Shown: piece by piece, positions 35,134-42,644 of the stretch
How the letters are laid out: each line of letters opens with the position of its first letter
How positions within the stretch are numbered: position 1 is the stretch's first letter
Origin: a virus
Strand: one strand, 5' to 3'
Length of the DNA: 64,000 bases
Virus record (IMG/VR): IMGVR_UViG_3300030202_002001
Location: 31,561 to 95,560 of that record
Notes under the pieces: generated by a model
What the model saw: the letters and a program-made list of their open reading frames with translations, nothing else
Databases searched by the model: none
Told to the model about the DNA's origin: nothing
Made by a program: the position numbers and the translations under genes

Positions 35134-35139
35134 TATAAT
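35111..35139 (+). promoter_or_regulatory. Sigma70-type promoter with extended -10
   Basis: TTTGCA (35111-35116), 17-base spacer, TATAAT (35134-35139) preceded by TG-A (extended -10). Downstream, GAGGAG is followed by ATG ATT TGA, a two-codon open frame embedded in a GTCGG/CCGAC hairpin (35146-35164). Confidence 0.5.
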
Positions 35140-35173
35140 AGAGGAGTCGGATGATTTGACCGACATTCATTAG

Positions 35174-35202
35174 TGTACAAGATCCTCCATTCGTGATATA
35201 AT
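35174..35202 (+). promoter_or_regulatory. Second sigma70-type promoter with extended -10
   Basis: TGTACA (35174-35179), 17-base spacer, TATAAT (35197-35202) with TG-A before it. The only thing downstream before the terminator at 35234 is about 30 bases of non-coding sequence, so its product would be a short RNA. Confidence 0.5.
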
Positions 35203-35208
35203 ATAGTT

Positions 35209-35258
35209 TCCGTGTGAAGGAAGTGAATAGTAGGAGACCCGCAAGGGTCTCTTTTTTT
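35209..35258 (+). ncRNA. Candidate ~50-nt small RNA ending in a terminator
   Basis: A transcript from the extended -10 promoter at 35197 would start near 35209 and end in the T tract at about 35258. It would hold a small TTCC/GGAA hairpin (35207-35221) and the GAGACCC/GGGTCTC terminator hairpin. No coding frame fits. This is predicted from promoter and terminator placement only. Confidence 0.3.
35234..35257 (+). terminator. Second copy of the GAGACCC/GGGTCTC terminator
   Basis: Same stem, GCAA loop and T tract as the terminator after gp23, 444 bases downstream of it. It immediately precedes the GATAAATA late element of gp3. Confidence 0.88.
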
Positions 35259-35260
35259 GT

Positions 35261-35268
35261 GATAAATA
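35261..35268 (+). promoter_or_regulatory. Late promoter element GATAAATA before gp3
   Basis: GATAAATA lies only 9 bases before the gp3 ATG and directly after a terminator. A transcript starting the usual ~6 bases downstream would be almost leaderless. Confidence 0.5.
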
Positions 35269-35277
35269 AAAATAAAA

Positions 35278-35808
35278 ATGTCTTTTCTTGGAAAGCAGAT
35301 TGCGAACAAGAATTACTTGTCGCCTGTTGGATTCAAATTTAATATCGTAAAGACACCTAAGGTAGACTTTTTCTCCAACAGTGCAAAGATTCCTGGTATC
35401 CAATTAGGGAATATCAAAGTTGGTAATTACTTAAAAGCGATTGATCTTCCTGGAGACAACATCCAGTTTGAAGATCTGACACTTCAGTTTATCGTAGACG
35501 AAAACTTAGAGAATTATCTAGAGATTCACAATTGGATCTATGGCCTTGGTTATCCTGAGAGTGTTGATGAATTCAAGCAACTCATTATTGCTAAGGATGG
35601 ATCAAAAGATCTTAAAGAACAATTTTGTGATGGAACACTTGCCATTTTAAATAGCAATTTTAATGTAAGTGCTCGTGTAAAATTTAAAGATTTATTCCCT
35701 GTATCACTGAGTTCTTTGGAATTTACTGCCACTGAAACCGATTATACATACTTTACAGCAACAGTGACATTTAAGTATCTGTTCTATACGATTGAAGTTG
35801 CGACTTAA
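35278..35808 (+). CDS. 3: Tail completion and sheath stabiliser protein gp3
   Basis: A 176-residue protein, the same length as T4 gp3. Recognisable cyanophage stretches: 'NYLSPVGFKFNIVKTPKVDF', 'FFSNSAKIPGIQLGNIKVGN', 'LQFIVDENLENYLEIHNWIY'. gp3 forms the terminal ring on the tail tube before gp15 is added. It starts a new transcription unit after a terminator and is followed 4 bases later by uvsY. Confidence 0.9.
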   Translation: MSFLGKQIANKNYLSPVGFKFNIVKTPKVDFFSNSAKIPGIQLGNIKVGNYLKAIDLPGDNIQFEDLTLQFIVDENLENYLEIHNWIYGLGYPESVDEFKQLIIAKDGSKDLKEQFCDGTLAILNSNFNVSARVKFKDLFPVSLSSLEFTATETDYTYFTATVTFKYLFYTIEVAT

Positions 35809-35811
35809 TTT

Positions 35812-36237
35812 ATGGATCTTGAAACTATACAAAGTATGTGGGAGAAAGACTCACAGATTGATCAAGACAATTTACATGACGAAGCAGCGAAGATTCCATC
35901 TCTTCATGCAAAATATTTTGACATCTACAACAATATCAAACTACTGAGGGAGAGAGCAACATCAGTAGAAAATAGAATTAAGTTAGAGCGTCATTTATAT
36001 TACACTGGTAAAGCAGATCCTAAAGTTTATGTGGATGATCCATTTCCATATAAAGTTAGGGAGAAAGATGCTGTCCAGAGATATATGCTAGCTGATGAGA
36101 AAGTTCAAACCGCTACTCTAAAAATTAAATATTATGATGTCATGTTGACATACCTGGAGGATATTATCAAACAGGTAAGTAATAGGGGATATCTGATTAA
36201 AAATATTATTGATTGGCACAATTTCCGTGCGGGGTAA
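35812..36237 (+). CDS. uvsY: UvsY recombination mediator
   Basis: A 141-residue helical protein (137 in T4) with 'LETIQSMWEKDSQIDQDNLH' at the N terminus, 'KIPSLHAKYFDIYNNI' and 'KIKYYDVMLTYLEDIIKQVS'. UvsY loads UvsX onto gp32-covered single-stranded DNA. Its stop lies 3 bases before the UvsW start at 36240. Confidence 0.92.
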   Translation: MDLETIQSMWEKDSQIDQDNLHDEAAKIPSLHAKYFDIYNNIKLLRERATSVENRIKLERHLYYTGKADPKVYVDDPFPYKVREKDAVQRYMLADEKVQTATLKIKYYDVMLTYLEDIIKQVSNRGYLIKNIIDWHNFRAG

Positions 36238-36239
36238 CG

Positions 36240-37709
36240 ATGACCAAAATTGTAGTATCCAAAAAGAACGAAGTCTTCTTAAAGTTGGAATCAGAACCTC
36301 ATGTGTATCAAGAATTATCTGAACATTTTTCTTTTGACATTGAAGGTGCGAAGTACATGAATCAGTATCGTAGAAGATACTGGGATGGAAAAATTCGTTT
36401 GTTCTCTACACACACTAGAGAATTATATGTTGGACTTCTTGATAAATTAATTTCTTTCTGCAAAAGACATGGTTATGAGTATGAATTTGTAAACAACAAA
36501 TACTTTGGAACTCCTTATGAAGAGAATGAATTTATTTCTCGTGAGGGAGTTAAAGATTATATGTCATCTATTTGCAATCGTCAACCTCGTAGCTATCAAA
36601 TTGAGGGAGTATTCGATGCTCTAAAACACAATAGAAGGTTAGTGATAAGCCCCACTGCCTCTGGCAAATCTTTGATGATTTACTCAATAGTACGCTACTA
36701 CGCAGAGCGCAAGCAAAATATTCTTTTAGTTGTCCCAACGACATCTCTGGTAGAGCAGATGCATAAGGACTTTGAGGATTATGGATGGGATGCCTCTTCA
36801 TACTGTCACAAAATTTATGCTGGTAAAGAACGCGAGGCAAAGGCACCTGTGGTGATTACTACCTGGCAATCTATCTATAAGTTGGAGAAGAGTTATTTTG
36901 AAAGATTTAATGTTGTGATTGGTGACGAGGCACACTTATTCAAAGCAAAGTCTCTCACACAAATTATGACCAAATTACATCAAGCAAAATATCGTTTTGG
37001 TTTTACTGGAACTCTTGATGGGACTCAGACTCATAAGTGGGTATTAGAAGGTTTGTTTGGACCATCTTATAAGTTAGTCCGTACAGAAGAATTAATGAAT
37101 AAAGGTTATCTTGCAAAATTAAATGCCAAGATTCTTTTATTAAAACATGATGAGAGAGTATTTGATTCCTACCTTGAAGAGATTGACTATTTGATATCTC
37201 ATGAGAAAAGAAATAAATTTATTAAAAATTTAAGTATAGATCTAAAAGGAAATACTTTGGTTCTTTTTGCAAGAGTTGAGGATCATGGGAAGATACTTTT
37301 TGATATGATAAATAAAAATATTGGATCCGACCGTAAGGTCTTCTTTATCCATGGTGGAGTGGATGTTGAGGATAGAGAGTTAGCCCGTTCAATTATTGAA
37401 ACTGAAACCAACTCGATTATCGTTGCTTCTTACGGAACCTTCTCTACTGGTATCAACATTAAAAACTTACATAATGTTATTTTTGCGTCACCTTCCAAGT
37501 CAAGAATACGAAATCTACAATCAATTGGTAGAGTACTTCGGAAAGGTACTAACAAGTTCAGCGCAACCCTATATGACATTGCCGATGACTGCACATTTCG
37601 ATCAAAAAGAAATTACACTCTGAATCATTTAATTGAAAGGATAAAAATTTATAAGGAAGAAAATTTTAACTATGACATGGTAACTATTAACCTACGAGGA
37701 AAAACATGA
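36240..37709 (+). CDS. uvsW: UvsW RNA-DNA/DNA helicase
   Basis: A 489-residue superfamily 2 helicase (about 500 in T4). ATG 36240 is preferred to an in-frame TTG at 36213 inside uvsY. Motifs: Walker A 'SPTASGKS' (137-144), DEAH box 'VIGDEAHLF' (229-232), motif III 'GFTGTLDG', motif V/VI 'STGINIKNLH' and 'QSIGRVLRKG'. The N-terminal ~100 residues form the UvsW DNA-binding domain. It remodels recombination intermediates and helps switch from origin- to recombination-dependent replication. Confidence 0.95.
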   Translation: MTKIVVSKKNEVFLKLESEPHVYQELSEHFSFDIEGAKYMNQYRRRYWDGKIRLFSTHTRELYVGLLDKLISFCKRHGYEYEFVNNKYFGTPYEENEFISREGVKDYMSSICNRQPRSYQIEGVFDALKHNRRLVISPTASGKSLMIYSIVRYYAERKQNILLVVPTTSLVEQMHKDFEDYGWDASSYCHKIYAGKEREAKAPVVITTWQSIYKLEKSYFERFNVVIGDEAHLFKAKSLTQIMTKLHQAKYRFGFTGTLDGTQTHKWVLEGLFGPSYKLVRTEELMNKGYLAKLNAKILLLKHDERVFDSYLEEIDYLISHEKRNKFIKNLSIDLKGNTLVLFARVEDHGKILFDMINKNIGSDRKVFFIHGGVDVEDRELARSIIETETNSIIVASYGTFSTGINIKNLHNVIFASPSKSRIRNLQSIGRVLRKGTNKFSATLYDIADDCTFRSKRNYTLNHLIERIKIYKEENFNYDMVTINLRGKT

Positions 37710-38137
37710 ACGATGACTTCTACGCAAGCATTAAATTAGTTTCTGGAGAGGAACTTTTTGCAATTACATCTTCCGAAGATGATACATTAATCCTACAGGA
37801 TCCAGTTTGTATTGAATCTATACATGGACCAAGAGGTTCTTTTGTAAGAGTAGAACCTTGGATGCATGTACCTAATGATCAATTTTACTTCATAGATAAG
37901 TCACAAGTTATTACTATGACTGAAGTTGAATGTGATCATGAAATGGTTGAGTACTATACAAATTATATTCTTGATGCAGCAGAAGATAGGATGGGGATCA
38001 ACACGCGATCGTCTGGGAAGGTCCGACCCTCAGAAAAAATGGGTTACTTAGGAAATGTAAAGTCTGCTCGCAAGACCCTAGAAGACCTATATGAATTAGA
38101 GTGTGATCCTAAAGCAGGGATTGCTACTCATGTATAA
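37706..38137 (+). CDS. Small Sm-like beta-barrel protein (putative)
   Basis: A 143-residue protein overlapping uvsW by 4 bases. The first ~80 residues follow an Sm/LSm-like strand order: 'ASIKLVSGEELFAITSS', 'LILQDPVCIES', 'VRVEPWMHV' and 'FYFIDKSQVITMTEVE', then a helical tail with 'KMGYLGNVKSARKTLEDLYE'. I recall similar conserved proteins next to gp55 in marine T4-like phages. Two shorter proteins at 56779 and 57077 share the same pattern (NP...PW...F-I...IT-(V/E)-P). RNA binding is a hypothesis only. Confidence 0.6.
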   Translation: MNDDFYASIKLVSGEELFAITSSEDDTLILQDPVCIESIHGPRGSFVRVEPWMHVPNDQFYFIDKSQVITMTEVECDHEMVEYYTNYILDAAEDRMGINTRSSGKVRPSEKMGYLGNVKSARKTLEDLYELECDPKAGIATHV

Positions 38138-38193
38138 AAAAGAAGCTAAGCTACAGTGCTTCTGAACTTCGACAAAGTTATTCTACTCATAGT

Positions 38194-38221
38194 TTGCTAA
38201 GTTGTCAAGCTGTGCTATAAT
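38194..38221 (+). promoter_or_regulatory. Sigma70-type extended -10 promoter for gp55
   Basis: TTGCTA (38194-38199), 16-base spacer, TATAAT (38216-38221) with TGC in front (extended -10). It sits in a 106-base gap before the late sigma gene, suggesting host RNA polymerase reads gp55 before late transcription begins. An AGAAGC/GCTTCT hairpin (38144-38166) lies upstream without a T tract. Confidence 0.6.
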
Positions 38222-38243
38222 GTACACAAGAACTTAACACGAT

Positions 38244-38717
38244 ATGCCTAAAAAAAGGTCCGAACACTATGTAAACAACAAAGAGTTGTTGGATGCGATG
38301 ATTGATTACCGCATCAAAGCACAGCGTGCAAAGGAAAATGGAGATCCCCCACCTTTAATCAGCAACTATCTTGGAGATTGTTTTTTAAAGATCGCAACTC
38401 ATCTCTCATACAAGCCGAACTTCGTTAACTACATGTTCAGGGAAGACATGATTGGAGATGGTATTGAGAACTGTGTACAGTATATACATAACTTCGATCC
38501 TGAAAAATCAAACAATCCGTTTGCTTACTTTACTCAAATTATTTACTACGCATTCCTTCGTCGTATTCAAAAAGAAAAGAAACAACTAGAAATTAAAACT
38601 AAGATCATTGAAAGAACTGGATATGATCAAGTGATGGTTGTTGAAGATGGAGCGAATGGATCTACCAGTGATTATAATACGATCAAAGATAACATTCAAT
38701 ACAGAACATCAAGATGA
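38244..38717 (+). CDS. 55: Late-transcription sigma factor gp55
   Basis: A 157-residue divergent sigma factor (185 in T4). 'SNYLGDCFLKIATHLSYKPN' and 'DMIGDGIENCVQYIHNFDPE' correspond to the sigma region 2 core seen in phage gp55, with 'NPFAYFTQIIYYAFLRRIQK' the most conserved segment. It directs host RNA polymerase to NATAAATA late promoters in contact with gp45. The C terminus, which binds the clamp in T4, reads '...DNIQYRTSR' here. Confidence 0.93.
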   Translation: MPKKRSEHYVNNKELLDAMIDYRIKAQRAKENGDPPPLISNYLGDCFLKIATHLSYKPNFVNYMFREDMIGDGIENCVQYIHNFDPEKSNNPFAYFTQIIYYAFLRRIQKEKKQLEIKTKIIERTGYDQVMVVEDGANGSTSDYNTIKDNIQYRTSR

Positions 38718-38854
38718 ACGACAAAGAGCGTCTTACTAAGCAAGTAAAAGAATCAGACCCATGTCGAGATAATTCTGATAGGGGGTATTGGCGTAAAAGA
38801 CTTCGTGATCTAGAACAAGGTAAAGTAAATGAAACTGACTCAAAATCTAATTGA
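38714..38854 (+). CDS. 46-residue hypothetical protein
   Basis: ATG 38714 overlaps the gp55 stop (ATGA), TGA at 38852-38854. Reads 'MNDKERLTKQVKESDPCRDN' and 'GYWRKRLRDLEQGKVNE', strongly charged and helical. Overlaps the next start by 26 bases. No family recognised. Confidence 0.45.
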   Translation: MNDKERLTKQVKESDPCRDNSDRGYWRKRLRDLEQGKVNETDSKSN

Positions 38855-39047
38855 TGAAATAGCATGTGCCTTGGACATGCGTAAAAAGAATGGTGATCCA
38901 GTATGGGAAGATGGTGATGAAATTGCGATTGAGATAGCTGGTACATTTGCTGCAGATAAATTTATTGTTATTAAGAACAAAACTAAATCTCCAGTAATTT
39001 CATCCTTACCTATGGATAGAGAACACAAACCACATCATTTGAAATGA
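38829..39047 (+). CDS. Small hypothetical protein
   Basis: A 72-residue protein reading 'MKLTQNLIDEIACALDMRKK', then 'EDGDEIAIEIAGTFAADKFI' and a basic tail. It overlaps the gp47 start by 4 bases (ATGA), supporting its reality. Probably a small alpha/beta fold; function unknown. Confidence 0.55.
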   Translation: MKLTQNLIDEIACALDMRKKNGDPVWEDGDEIAIEIAGTFAADKFIVIKNKTKSPVISSLPMDREHKPHHLK

Positions 39048-40096
39048 AAATTGGTATTATTACTGACCAACATTTTGGTGCCAGAAAAGGTAGCAAACTG
39101 TTTCATGATTACTTCTTGAAGTTTTACGATGGGACTTTTTTTCCTACGCTTCTTGCTGAAGGTATCACAACTCTTATCGATATGGGAGATACTTTCGACA
39201 ATAGGAGGAGCATTGACTTCTGGTCTTACAAATGGGCTAAGGAGAATTACTTTGACCGTCTCCGTGATATGGGGATTACTGTCTACACTGTCGTGGGTAA
39301 TCATACTACCTACTACAAAAATAATAACACAATCAATACTATCGATTTGTTATTACGAGAGTATGATAATATCATCCCTATCACTGACTACGCTGAGCAT
39401 GTGATTGGCGGAACTAGATTTGCTTTTATCTCTTGGATTAATCCTGAGAATGAAGAGCAAACTATGAAACTTATTAAGAAGAGTAAGGCAAAGGTTGCTG
39501 TTGGTCACCTTGAGTTGAATGGATTCGCTGCTTATCGTGGATTCACACAAGATCGTGGAGATGAAGCAGAGTACCTTAGAAAATTTGATAAAGTATTCAG
39601 TGGACATTATCATACTCGCAGCAACGACGGACAAATCTATTATCTCGGAAATCCATACGAAATGTATTGGAATGATGTTAACGATACTAGAGGCTTCCAT
39701 ATCTTTGATACTAAGACATACGATCTAAAGAGTATTGACAATCCAAATCATATGTTCTATAACATTTACTATGAGGATACACCTCATCAAATGTTTAATG
39801 CATCTGAATATTCTGGTAAAATTGTTAAAGTTATTGTTCGTAAAAAAACAAAACCAAAAGAATTTGAGAAGTTCATCGATAAACTTTACACAGTTGGTGT
39901 AGAAGAGTTAAAAGTTATTGAGAACTTTGACTATAATCAGGGTTGGTTGGTTAGTGAAGATCTTGAGATTAGTGAGGAAGAAAATACTATGTCTATTCTT
40001 AGCAAGTACATTGAAGATGCTGAAACAGAAATTGATAAGTCTAGAATTAAATCTTTGTTTGGTTCCCTGTATTCAAAAGCGTGTGAAGTTGAGTGA
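39044..40096 (+). CDS. 47: Recombination exonuclease subunit gp47 (Mre11/SbcD type)
   Basis: A 350-residue metallophosphoesterase (339 in T4). Metal-binding motifs in order: 'ITDQHFG' (Asp8, His10), 'DMGDTFDNR' (Asp49), 'VVGNHTT' (Asn86, His87), 'VGHLEL' and 'SGHYHTR'. With gp46 it resects DNA ends to make 3' tails for UvsX and helps degrade host DNA. Confidence 0.96.
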   Translation: MKIGIITDQHFGARKGSKLFHDYFLKFYDGTFFPTLLAEGITTLIDMGDTFDNRRSIDFWSYKWAKENYFDRLRDMGITVYTVVGNHTTYYKNNNTINTIDLLLREYDNIIPITDYAEHVIGGTRFAFISWINPENEEQTMKLIKKSKAKVAVGHLELNGFAAYRGFTQDRGDEAEYLRKFDKVFSGHYHTRSNDGQIYYLGNPYEMYWNDVNDTRGFHIFDTKTYDLKSIDNPNHMFYNIYYEDTPHQMFNASEYSGKIVKVIVRKKTKPKEFEKFIDKLYTVGVEELKVIENFDYNQGWLVSEDLEISEEENTMSILSKYIEDAETEIDKSRIKSLFGSLYSKACEVE

Positions 40097-40365
40097 TGTT
40101 TCTGCTAACTGAAAAAGACAAGAAAGAAGAAGGTGCATATGCTGTAAAAGATAGGAGAGGTAACAAAGTACTTTTCATGTTTGAGGAAAAAGATGATGCT
40201 CTACGCTATGCTCAGTTACTAGAAGAAGATCATGGTGTGGAGATGTCAACTATAGAAATTGAAGAAGACCTTGCCATAAAGGCGTGTGAGCTGTATAATT
40301 ATAAGTATTCCGTAATCACCTCAGAAGACATTGTAATCCCTCCTTCACACGATGATAACATTTGA
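40096..40365 (+). CDS. DUF3110-type protein between gp47 and gp46
   Basis: An 89-residue protein from ATG 40096 (a GTG one codon earlier is also possible), overlapping the gp47 stop. 'GAYAVKDRRGNKVLFMFEEK', 'DDALRYAQLLEEDH' and 'TIEIEEDLAIKACELYNYKY' fit DUF3110, a small cyanobacterial family also common in cyanophages at this locus. Its placement inside the gp47-gp46 pair suggests a role with that nuclease or simple co-expression. Function unknown. Confidence 0.8.
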   Translation: MFLLTEKDKKEEGAYAVKDRRGNKVLFMFEEKDDALRYAQLLEEDHGVEMSTIEIEEDLAIKACELYNYKYSVITSEDIVIPPSHDDNI

Positions 40366-42082
40366 AAAAATTAGATGGAAAAATTTCCTATCCACTGGTG
40401 ATCAATGGACTGAAATTATTCTGAATAAATCTCCCACGACTCTAGTTGTAGGAACGAATGGTGCTGGCAAGTCTACAATGTTAGATGCATTGTGCTTTGC
40501 TCTGTTCAATAAACCATATCGTAAGATTAATAAACCCCAACTTGTTAACAGTTCTAATGAGAAAGGGTGTCTAGTTGAGGTTGAGTTTTCTGTTGGACCT
40601 AAGAAATATTTGGTTCGTCGTGGTATCAAACCTAATGTGTTTGACATCTTAGTTGATGGTGAGATGAAGAATAAAGAGGCTGATGATAGAACAAACCAAA
40701 AAATTGTAGAGGATCAGATACTTAAACTTAACTATAAGTCTTTTACTCAAATTGTGATTCTGGGTAGTAGTAATTTTATTCCCTTTATGCAATTGTCTCA
40801 GGCTCATCGTAGGGAGGTGATTGAGGATCTGTTAGACATTCGTATTTTCTCTGCTATGAACAATCTTCTCAAAGAAGATATTCGACAGTCTAAGGAAATC
40901 ATCAAAAATCTTACATTAAAGAAATCAAATATTAAAGATAAGATCTCAATGCAGGAAGGATTTATTGAGGATCTTGAAAACAGACACAAGGGTAAGATTG
41001 AAGAGAATAAAATTAAAATTGATAAGTTGATTGAAGACTCTACAACAACTGATTCTAATAATATTAAAATCGTTGAAGAGATTGATGATCTTCAAAAAGT
41101 GCTGGCTAGTTACGAGTCTGCAACAGGACAACTTCGTAAACTTGGTAGTCTAAAAGGAAAAATTTCTCAGAAGGTATCGACCATTACTAAAGAGCATAAG
41201 TTCTTCTCACAGAATACGGTTTGTCCTACCTGCACACAACCAATTGAAGAAGAATTCAGACTAAATAAAATTAGTGACGCTCAAGATAGAGCAAGGGAAC
41301 TCCAAGAAGGTTTTCTTAAACTGGAAGAGTCCATACAATTAGAAGAAGATAGAGAGCGTCACTTTAAAAAAATAACTAAGGGGATTACTGAACTCACACA
41401 TGAGATTTCTCAAAACAATGTTAGGATTGCTGGATTTCAACAACAGGTCAGAGATTTACAATCAGAAATTCAAACTCTTACCAGTCAACTTGCAGACAGA
41501 AATTCTGAACATGAGAAACTAGATGGGTTTAAGAACGATCTTCAATTAATATTTGGAAAACTTGCTGAAAAGAACGAGGAAGTCAAGTACAACGATTTTG
41601 CGTACTCCCTTCTGAAAGACGGTGGAGTAAAGTCAAAGATAATCAAAAAGTATCTTCCCCTAATCAATAAGCAAGTTAATAGATATCTTCAGATGATGGA
41701 CTTCTATATTAGTTTCCATCTTGACGAAGAGTTTGGAGAAACTATTCAAAGCCCAGTTCACGATAAGTTCACTTATTCCTCTTTTTCTGAGGGTGAGAAA
41801 ATGAGAATCGACCTGGCACTTCTCTTTGCTTGGAGAGAAGTTGCTAGGTTTAAAAACTCTGCTAATACAAATCTTTTAATCCTAGACGAAGTATTCGACA
41901 GTTCTCTTGATACTGTTGGTACAGATGAGTTTACCAAGATCATTAGATTTGTCATTCAAGATGCAAATACTTTCGTGATTTCTCATAAAGCAGATATGCT
42001 AGATAAGTTTAATAATGTAATTGAGTTTTCCAAGAAGGCAGGATTCTCTTACATGAGTGAAAAATCAGGAGTTACTGGATAA
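40352..42082 (+). CDS. 46: Recombination endonuclease subunit gp46 (Rad50/SbcC type)
   Basis: A 576-residue SMC-like ATPase (560 in T4). Walker A 'GTNGAGKS' (34-41), Q-loop region 'FIPFMQLSQAHRREVIEDLL', two coiled-coil arms around a zinc hook 'CPTC' (~291-294), ABC signature 'SFSEGEKMRIDLALLFAW' and Walker B 'LLILDEVFDSSLD'. It partners gp47. Overlaps the DUF3110 gene by 14 bases. Confidence 0.96.
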   Translation: MITFEKIRWKNFLSTGDQWTEIILNKSPTTLVVGTNGAGKSTMLDALCFALFNKPYRKINKPQLVNSSNEKGCLVEVEFSVGPKKYLVRRGIKPNVFDILVDGEMKNKEADDRTNQKIVEDQILKLNYKSFTQIVILGSSNFIPFMQLSQAHRREVIEDLLDIRIFSAMNNLLKEDIRQSKEIIKNLTLKKSNIKDKISMQEGFIEDLENRHKGKIEENKIKIDKLIEDSTTTDSNNIKIVEEIDDLQKVLASYESATGQLRKLGSLKGKISQKVSTITKEHKFFSQNTVCPTCTQPIEEEFRLNKISDAQDRARELQEGFLKLEESIQLEEDRERHFKKITKGITELTHEISQNNVRIAGFQQQVRDLQSEIQTLTSQLADRNSEHEKLDGFKNDLQLIFGKLAEKNEEVKYNDFAYSLLKDGGVKSKIIKKYLPLINKQVNRYLQMMDFYISFHLDEEFGETIQSPVHDKFTYSSFSEGEKMRIDLALLFAWREVARFKNSANTNLLILDEVFDSSLDTVGTDEFTKIIRFVIQDANTFVISHKADMLDKFNNVIEFSKKAGFSYMSEKSGVTG

Positions 42083-42612
42083 TGTATCTTGCCAAAAGCG
42101 TTTTAAAAAAAGGTGACATTGATCAACTTTATGGTCACCTGATGGGAGAATCCATCTGGAAGATTGGTGGAGCATATTCTGGTAGTGATGATCCTCTAAC
42201 CAACTATCCAAGAGCAGTTGCTATGGATGGTAATGGAATGCACAGTCCATTCCTTGCTGGATATTTTGTTGCGACAATGAATAGGCTTCGTGATATTGTA
42301 GAGGAAGATTATGGATTTGTTTTGCCTGTTGGTGGATTAGGTGCAGTTGGATTCAACGCACAGAGGAAAGGTAACATCCCTTTATTCCATACTGACGGTG
42401 ACACTAAAGGTCCATTTAAATGGAGTGCAGTTGGATTCTTAACCCCACAGTGGGATGAATCATGGGGAGGAGAATTGCAAATTGAAGATAAAACTTTTAT
42501 CTATGAACCAGGAGATTTTGTAGTATTTCGTTCGGATTTATATCACGATGCATTACCAATCAAGGTAGACACTCCTTTCTGGAGAGTTTCTGTAGCATGT
42601 ATGATGCGGTAA
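42082..42612 (+). CDS. 2-oxoglutarate/Fe(II) dioxygenase, prolyl-hydroxylase-like (copy 1)
   Basis: A 176-residue double-stranded beta-helix enzyme. The iron triad is visible: His103-x-Asp105 ('LFHTDGD') and His155 ('DLYHDALPI'), with Arg168 ('FWRVSVAC') for 2-oxoglutarate. 'TPQWDESWGGELQI' is the common strand of phage P4H-like members and is shared almost exactly with the enzyme at 51061. Substrate unknown. One-base overlap with gp46. Confidence 0.85.
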   Translation: MYLAKSVLKKGDIDQLYGHLMGESIWKIGGAYSGSDDPLTNYPRAVAMDGNGMHSPFLAGYFVATMNRLRDIVEEDYGFVLPVGGLGAVGFNAQRKGNIPLFHTDGDTKGPFKWSAVGFLTPQWDESWGGELQIEDKTFIYEPGDFVVFRSDLYHDALPIKVDTPFWRVSVACMMR

Positions 42613-42615
42613 TAC

Positions 42616-42623
42616 TATAAATA
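42616..42623 (+). promoter_or_regulatory. Late promoter TATAAATA
   Basis: A perfect TATAAATA 22 bases before the ATG at 42645. The dependent gene encodes a capsid-targeting-like N terminus, which fits late expression. Confidence 0.75.
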
Positions 42624-42644
42624 TTTAAAAATTGTCTTTGAATC

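Noticed and set aside
36213-36239. TTG start extending UvsW into uvsY
   Set aside because: The added nine residues copy the uvsY end in another frame, and the ATG at 36240 gives the normal UvsW N terminus.
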